A stretch of DNA of 64,000 nt, from NCBI GenBank assembly GCA_964588335.1, contig CAZPOV010000018.1, forward strand, positions 3,269 through 67,268, written 5' to 3'. The notes under the pieces were generated by a model. That model was not told the DNA's origin. It saw only the letters and a program-made list of their open reading frames with translations, and did no database searches. This document shows, one piece after another, positions 61,441 to 64,000 of the stretch; positions within the stretch are counted from its first letter, which is position 1, and the number at the start of each line of letters is the position of its first letter. Both the position numbers and the translations under genes were made by a program. The DNA is from JAGQZY01 sp964588335. GTDB lineage: Bacteria > Bdellovibrionota > Bdellovibrionia > Bdellovibrionales > JAGQZY01.

Positions 61441-62597
61441 TGCAGGAAAAAAAAGAAATCTATCTTGATTACCATGCCACAACTCCAGTTTTGCCCGAAG
61501 TTTTAGAGGCGATGAGTCCCTATTTTTGCACTCATTTTGGCAATGCCAACTCGACTCATCAATGGGGTTGGAAAGCTGAAATGGCGTTAGCCAAATCAGG
61601 CAAACAGGTGGCAGATCTTGTCGGTTGCAAAGCCTCCCAGGTTTTTTTCACCAGTGGGGCGACCGAGAGTTTGCACTGGGTTTTGACCGGCTGGACCCGA
61701 AACAATCAACATCCAAAAATTTTAACAACCAAAGTCGAACACAAAGCCACATTCGGAGCCGCCGATTTCGCAAAAGAATTGGGCGCCGAAGTGAAAATTT
61801 TGGGTGTCGATGAGTTTGGTCGAATCGATTTGGATGAGCTCCGTGATGAGCTACAAGATCAGCGTCCCACGCTTCTGTCAGTGATTTTTGCGAACAACGA
61901 AATTGGAACCATCAATCCCATTGCTGAAGTTTGCCAATTGAAACAGTCCTTTCCGCATTTGAAGGTGCACGCCGATGGTGCGCAAGCGGTGGGTAAAATT
62001 CCGGTGGATTTCACAGCTTTAAATTTGGATTATCTCAGTTTTTCCGGTCATAAAATCTACGGTCCCAAAGGGATCGGAGGCTTGGTGATGAATGACAAAG
62101 ACTCTTTGGTCCCCTTGTTTGCTGGCGGTGGTCAGCAGCGAGGGCAGCGAGCCGGAACCATGGATGTGCCGTCAATTGTGGCCTTAGGGGTGGCTTGCGC
62201 TTGGGCTCAAGACAACGTCGCCAAAGAGGGCGAGCGTCTGACCCAACTTCGCGATAAAGTCATCCGCCAGTTTTTGGCCACCGACCAGGTTCGTTTGAAC
62301 GGTCATCCCGATCAACGTCTTCCCAACAACCTCAACTTTACTTTCAAAAATATGACGATTGATAAGTTATTGTTAAAACTACCAAAAGTGGGGTTTAGCT
62401 CAAGCTCTGCCTGCACCTCTGGTGAGACCACTGTCAGTCATGTTTTGCAGGCCATTGGCCGCTCGGATCAGGAGGCTCGCCAAAGTGTCCGCTTTGGCAT
62501 GGGCTATGGAACCAGTGAAGATGATATGGAATACGTCACAAATAAAGTATTAGAAGCATTAGAGGAAGCCGAAAACTTCCAATCCTCAGGCAAATAA
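61440..62597 (+). CDS. iscS: Cysteine desulfurase (NifS/IscS family)
   Basis: A PLP enzyme that takes sulfur from cysteine for Fe-S clusters and thio-modifications. The 385-residue chain has LDYHATTPV near the start, the PLP lysine Lys205 in FSGHKIYGPKG and the persulfide Cys325 in SSACTSGE. The short loop after this Cys is NifS/IscS-like. The start overlaps the ferredoxin stop as TGATG, and an in-frame GTG lies three bases earlier. No IscU gene follows; an A-type carrier lies 165 bases downstream. Confidence 0.95.
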   Translation: MQEKKEIYLDYHATTPVLPEVLEAMSPYFCTHFGNANSTHQWGWKAEMALAKSGKQVADLVGCKASQVFFTSGATESLHWVLTGWTRNNQHPKILTTKVEHKATFGAADFAKELGAEVKILGVDEFGRIDLDELRDELQDQRPTLLSVIFANNEIGTINPIAEVCQLKQSFPHLKVHADGAQAVGKIPVDFTALNLDYLSFSGHKIYGPKGIGGLVMNDKDSLVPLFAGGGQQRGQRAGTMDVPSIVALGVACAWAQDNVAKEGERLTQLRDKVIRQFLATDQVRLNGHPDQRLPNNLNFTFKNMTIDKLLLKLPKVGFSSSSACTSGETTVSHVLQAIGRSDQEARQSVRFGMGYGTSEDDMEYVTNKVLEALEEAENFQSSGK

Positions 62598-62599
62598 GT

Positions 62600-62605
62600 T
62601 ATAAT
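62600..62605 (+). promoter_or_regulatory. Candidate -10 box upstream of the Fe-S carrier gene
   Basis: A perfect TATAAT lies just after the cysteine desulfurase stop. The -35 at 17 bp would be TTCCAA, a weak match. A start about seven bases downstream would begin exactly at the hairpin at 62611. Confidence 0.5.
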
Positions 62606-62610
62606 AAGTC

Positions 62611-62742
62611 TTACTTCGCTTGCCAGCCGCAAAGCCCTATGTTTGGCTGTCGGAAGTAAAGCACTGAGCTGGATCGGTCTTGAACAGACGATCGGCTGAG
62701 GAATGGCAAAAAGAAGACTTGTTCTCGGTGAAAAATGTCACC
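62611..62742 (+). promoter_or_regulatory. Structured 5' leader of the A-type carrier gene
   Basis: Three hairpins fill the leader. TTACTTC (62611-62617) pairs with GAAGTAA (62653-62659), with CAGCC/GGCTG inside; a middle stem uses GATCGGTC and GACGATC; CGGTGA pairs with TCACCG near 62725-62742. The length and multiple stems suggest an RNA regulator, but it matches no riboswitch I know. Confidence 0.4.
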
Positions 62743-62765
62743 GACGAAAGAGGATGAAACTATGA
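62703..62765 (+). CDS. Possible 20-residue basic micro-ORF coupled to the Fe-S carrier
   Basis: An ATG at 62703 opens 20 codons rich in Lys and Arg (starts MAKRRLVLG, one Cys) and stops at a TGA that overlaps the ATG of the A-type carrier gene as ATGA. TGAGG lies too close for a normal Shine-Dalgarno. It could be a translated leader that couples carrier synthesis, or chance. Confidence 0.25.
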   Translation: MAKRRLVLGEKCHRRKRMKL

Positions 62766-63088
62766 TTGAAATTACTGAAAAAGCTGTAAAACAAGTCCGT
62801 CGCCTGAAAGAAGATGAAGATCAACCCGCTGAAGCCATGCTGCGGGTGTATGTCGAAAAGGGTGGCTGTTCTGGTATGTCCTATAAAATGGATTTCACCA
62901 CCGAACCCAAAGAAGGCGATAAGGTTTTTGAAGCCAGTGGTGAAAAACTTGTGGTGGATACCACCAGTTATTTGCACCTAATAGGAATGATTCTCGATTA
63001 TGAGGGGGGTCTGAACGGGCAAGGCTTTGTTTTCAACAATCCCAATGCCAAGAAAACTTGCGCCTGCGGAATCTCGTTCCGAGTTTAA
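62762..63088 (+). CDS. A-type iron-sulfur cluster carrier (IscA/ErpA/SufA)
   Basis: It carries Fe-S clusters to apo-proteins. The three conserved cysteines are Cys36 in GGCSGMSY, and Cys100 and Cys102 in KTCACGISF. Its 108-residue length and the GFVFNNPNA motif are typical. I chose the ATG at 62762 with AGAGGA upstream; a longer frame from 62735 is not supported. It follows a structured leader and cysteine desulfurase, so the two probably supply the same pathway. Confidence 0.95.
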   Translation: MIEITEKAVKQVRRLKEDEDQPAEAMLRVYVEKGGCSGMSYKMDFTTEPKEGDKVFEASGEKLVVDTTSYLHLIGMILDYEGGLNGQGFVFNNPNAKKTCACGISFRV

Positions 63089-63091
63089 CCG

Positions 63092-63520
63092 TTAAACCAA
63101 ATAGATGTGAAAACCGTTGTTGACGAGGCCGTCTTCAAGAACCCCGTCACCTTCAATAACAATGACGGGCGCGGTGTCGAAATCGGGAAACATGATCTCC
63201 AACCGATCCATCAAATCTTGCTCTGAAAATCCGCCACCCCCGGATTCAATACGATCGGGGGTATCACTGCTTCTCATGCTGAAGACAGCGCAACGCTCTT
63301 CGGTGGGAGCTGACGAGCTGAAGGGATAATCATCACAATTGATGGTGATGCTTTCTACCTCTTCAGCGGTGAGCGCACGATTGGGCAATTCGGAAATCTG
63401 ATAGATTCCATCAGCCCCGGCTCCGCCGACGTCCGAACCGCCACTTCCGCAGCCCAATAAGGCGAGACAGAAAACACCTGTCCAGACAGTCTCAATTCGA
63501 AACAAAGAGAAAAGTTTCAT
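63092..63520 (-). CDS. Small lipoprotein of unknown function
   Basis: A signal peptide ending LLGC gives a lipidated Cys at about residue 24, then a Gly/Ser-rich linker. The mature part contains two more cysteines (INCDDYP and EERCAVF) that could pair. I do not recognise the family. It converges with the A-type carrier gene with only three bases between the stops, and no terminator is clear in that gap. Confidence 0.7.
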   Translation of the reverse strand: MKLFSLFRIETVWTGVFCLALLGCGSGGSDVGGAGADGIYQISELPNRALTAEEVESITINCDDYPFSSSAPTEERCAVFSMRSSDTPDRIESGGGGFSEQDLMDRLEIMFPDFDTAPVIVIEGDGVLEDGLVNNGFHIYLV

Positions 63521-63959
63521 GGATTTTTATCGGCCGGATTAATCGAGAACTTAATGGGGTGGGGAGGTTCTGAAAGGCCTTCAGTATTTTCTTTGCAAAA
63601 GATGGCATCCCTACCCAATGGTAAAAATTGACGGTTTCCGCAAGGTGCGAGTTGGGGTCTTTTCTTTTTTTAAAAGCCGACGATGGCCGAATGATTCTCA
63701 GTAAAAAGGAATTCCAAATCTCAGAAAACGAATGTTGAAATCGATCGGTGATAAAACGAAAGACACTTTCGTCACGACGAACTAGATCTTCGAGATTGCG
63801 TTTCAAACAACATAATGCGTCGCAAAAAATGTCTCAATTTATTCATATCAGTAATTGTCACTTTCTTAATTAGAAAAAGACCGGTAGGAGTTCAATTCCG
63901 CCCATTGAAGGGGATTTTAGCGGAACGTAGTTAAATTTTTGTAGCAAAGGACGAAGGAA
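63521..63959. other. Region with no confident gene
   Basis: A minus-strand frame (63492-63806) encodes 104 residues, but it starts at TTG without a ribosome site, overlaps the lipoprotein start and shows no recognisable domain. The rest is AT-rich. A half-site TCTCAATTTATTC at 63833-63845 resembles the spoVG palindrome. The promoter of the gene at 63960 must lie here. Confidence 0.4.
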
Positions 63960-64000
63960 ATGTTGGGAAAACTTATTTTAATCATTTTGTTTCCATTAGG
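63960..64000 (+). CDS. Start of a small membrane or secreted protein (cut by window end)
   Basis: An ATG at 63960 is preceded by AAAGGA at eight bases and opens a frame that runs to the window end, beginning MLGKLILIILFPLG. This is a hydrophobic N-terminal segment, either a signal peptide or a transmembrane helix. Nothing more can be said about the product. Confidence 0.5.
   Translation, partial: MLGKLILIILFPL

Noticed and set aside
63492..63806. 104-aa ORF on the minus strand
   Set aside because: TTG start without a ribosome site, overlap with the lipoprotein start and no recognisable domain.

Overview
The window looks like chromosome of a Bdellovibrionota-type predatory bacterium, probably a Bdellovibrio relative. 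This is inference from gene content: spoVG, a MoxR/Bat aerotolerance cluster, many lytic transglycosylases, many small secreted proteins, a c-di-GMP-I riboswitch with its own terminator (B. bacteriovorus makes a very abundant RNA of this class in attack phase, merRNA), and gluconeogenic pckA and ppdK. No rRNA gene, CRISPR array or phage structural gene is visible.

Layout. 1-2.7 kb: a small accessory patch with a secreted orphan and an ISL3-type transposase, lying between an exact 27-bp copy of a tRNA-Gln 3' end and the intact tRNA-Gln gene. 2.8-7.0 kb (minus): spoVG, a secreted transglycosylase-like protein, a VWA protein, and an HtrA protease with a DUF1844 partner. 7.1-16.9 kb (plus): one tight operon moxR-DUF58-membrane protein-batA-batB/C-batD-slt. 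17.1-20.4 kb: mltD, a glycosyltransferase and a PHP phosphoesterase. 20.4-22.0 kb (minus): the c-di-GMP riboswitch, a 19-codon leader ORF lying across the terminator, and secreted or membrane proteins. 22.1-25.2 kb: a phosphatase-like lipoprotein, OsmC and an aldehyde dehydrogenase. 25.4-26.8 kb (minus): lepB and apbC/mrp. 26.8-36.5 kb (plus): housekeeping genes glyQS, ppdK and smc, then a lipoprotein and an outer-membrane barrel. 36.6-41.9 kb (minus): tolC-RND-tetR efflux operon behind two palindromic operators, with no adaptor gene. 42-47.7 kb: an accessory block with three paralogous small membrane proteins (here called the EW family), a papain-like secreted protein, a secreted partner, a serpin and a DUF2259 protein. 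47.9-57.9 kb: ftsY, a trypsin-like lipoprotein, an orphan histidine kinase, a zinc metallopeptidase, pckA, a TraB/ChaN-like secreted protein and an ATP-grasp ligase. 58.1-63.1 kb (plus): zapA, a structured intergenic RNA candidate, 5-formyl-THF cyclo-ligase, RNase Y, an odd ferredoxin with a basic tail, cysteine desulfurase and an A-type Fe-S carrier. 63.1-64 kb: a lipoprotein and the start of a further small membrane or secreted protein.

How it works together. Much of the coding capacity serves envelope remodelling and proteolysis: transglycosylases, HtrA, trypsin-like and zinc peptidases, signal peptidase, and a serpin that could restrain proteases. The most unusual items are the leader ORF spanning the riboswitch terminator, the three EW membrane paralogues next to a papain-like protein and a serpin, the repeated TCTCA-N3-TGAGA palindromes upstream of three minus-strand genes, and the ferredoxin with an RNA-binding-like tail beside RNase Y.
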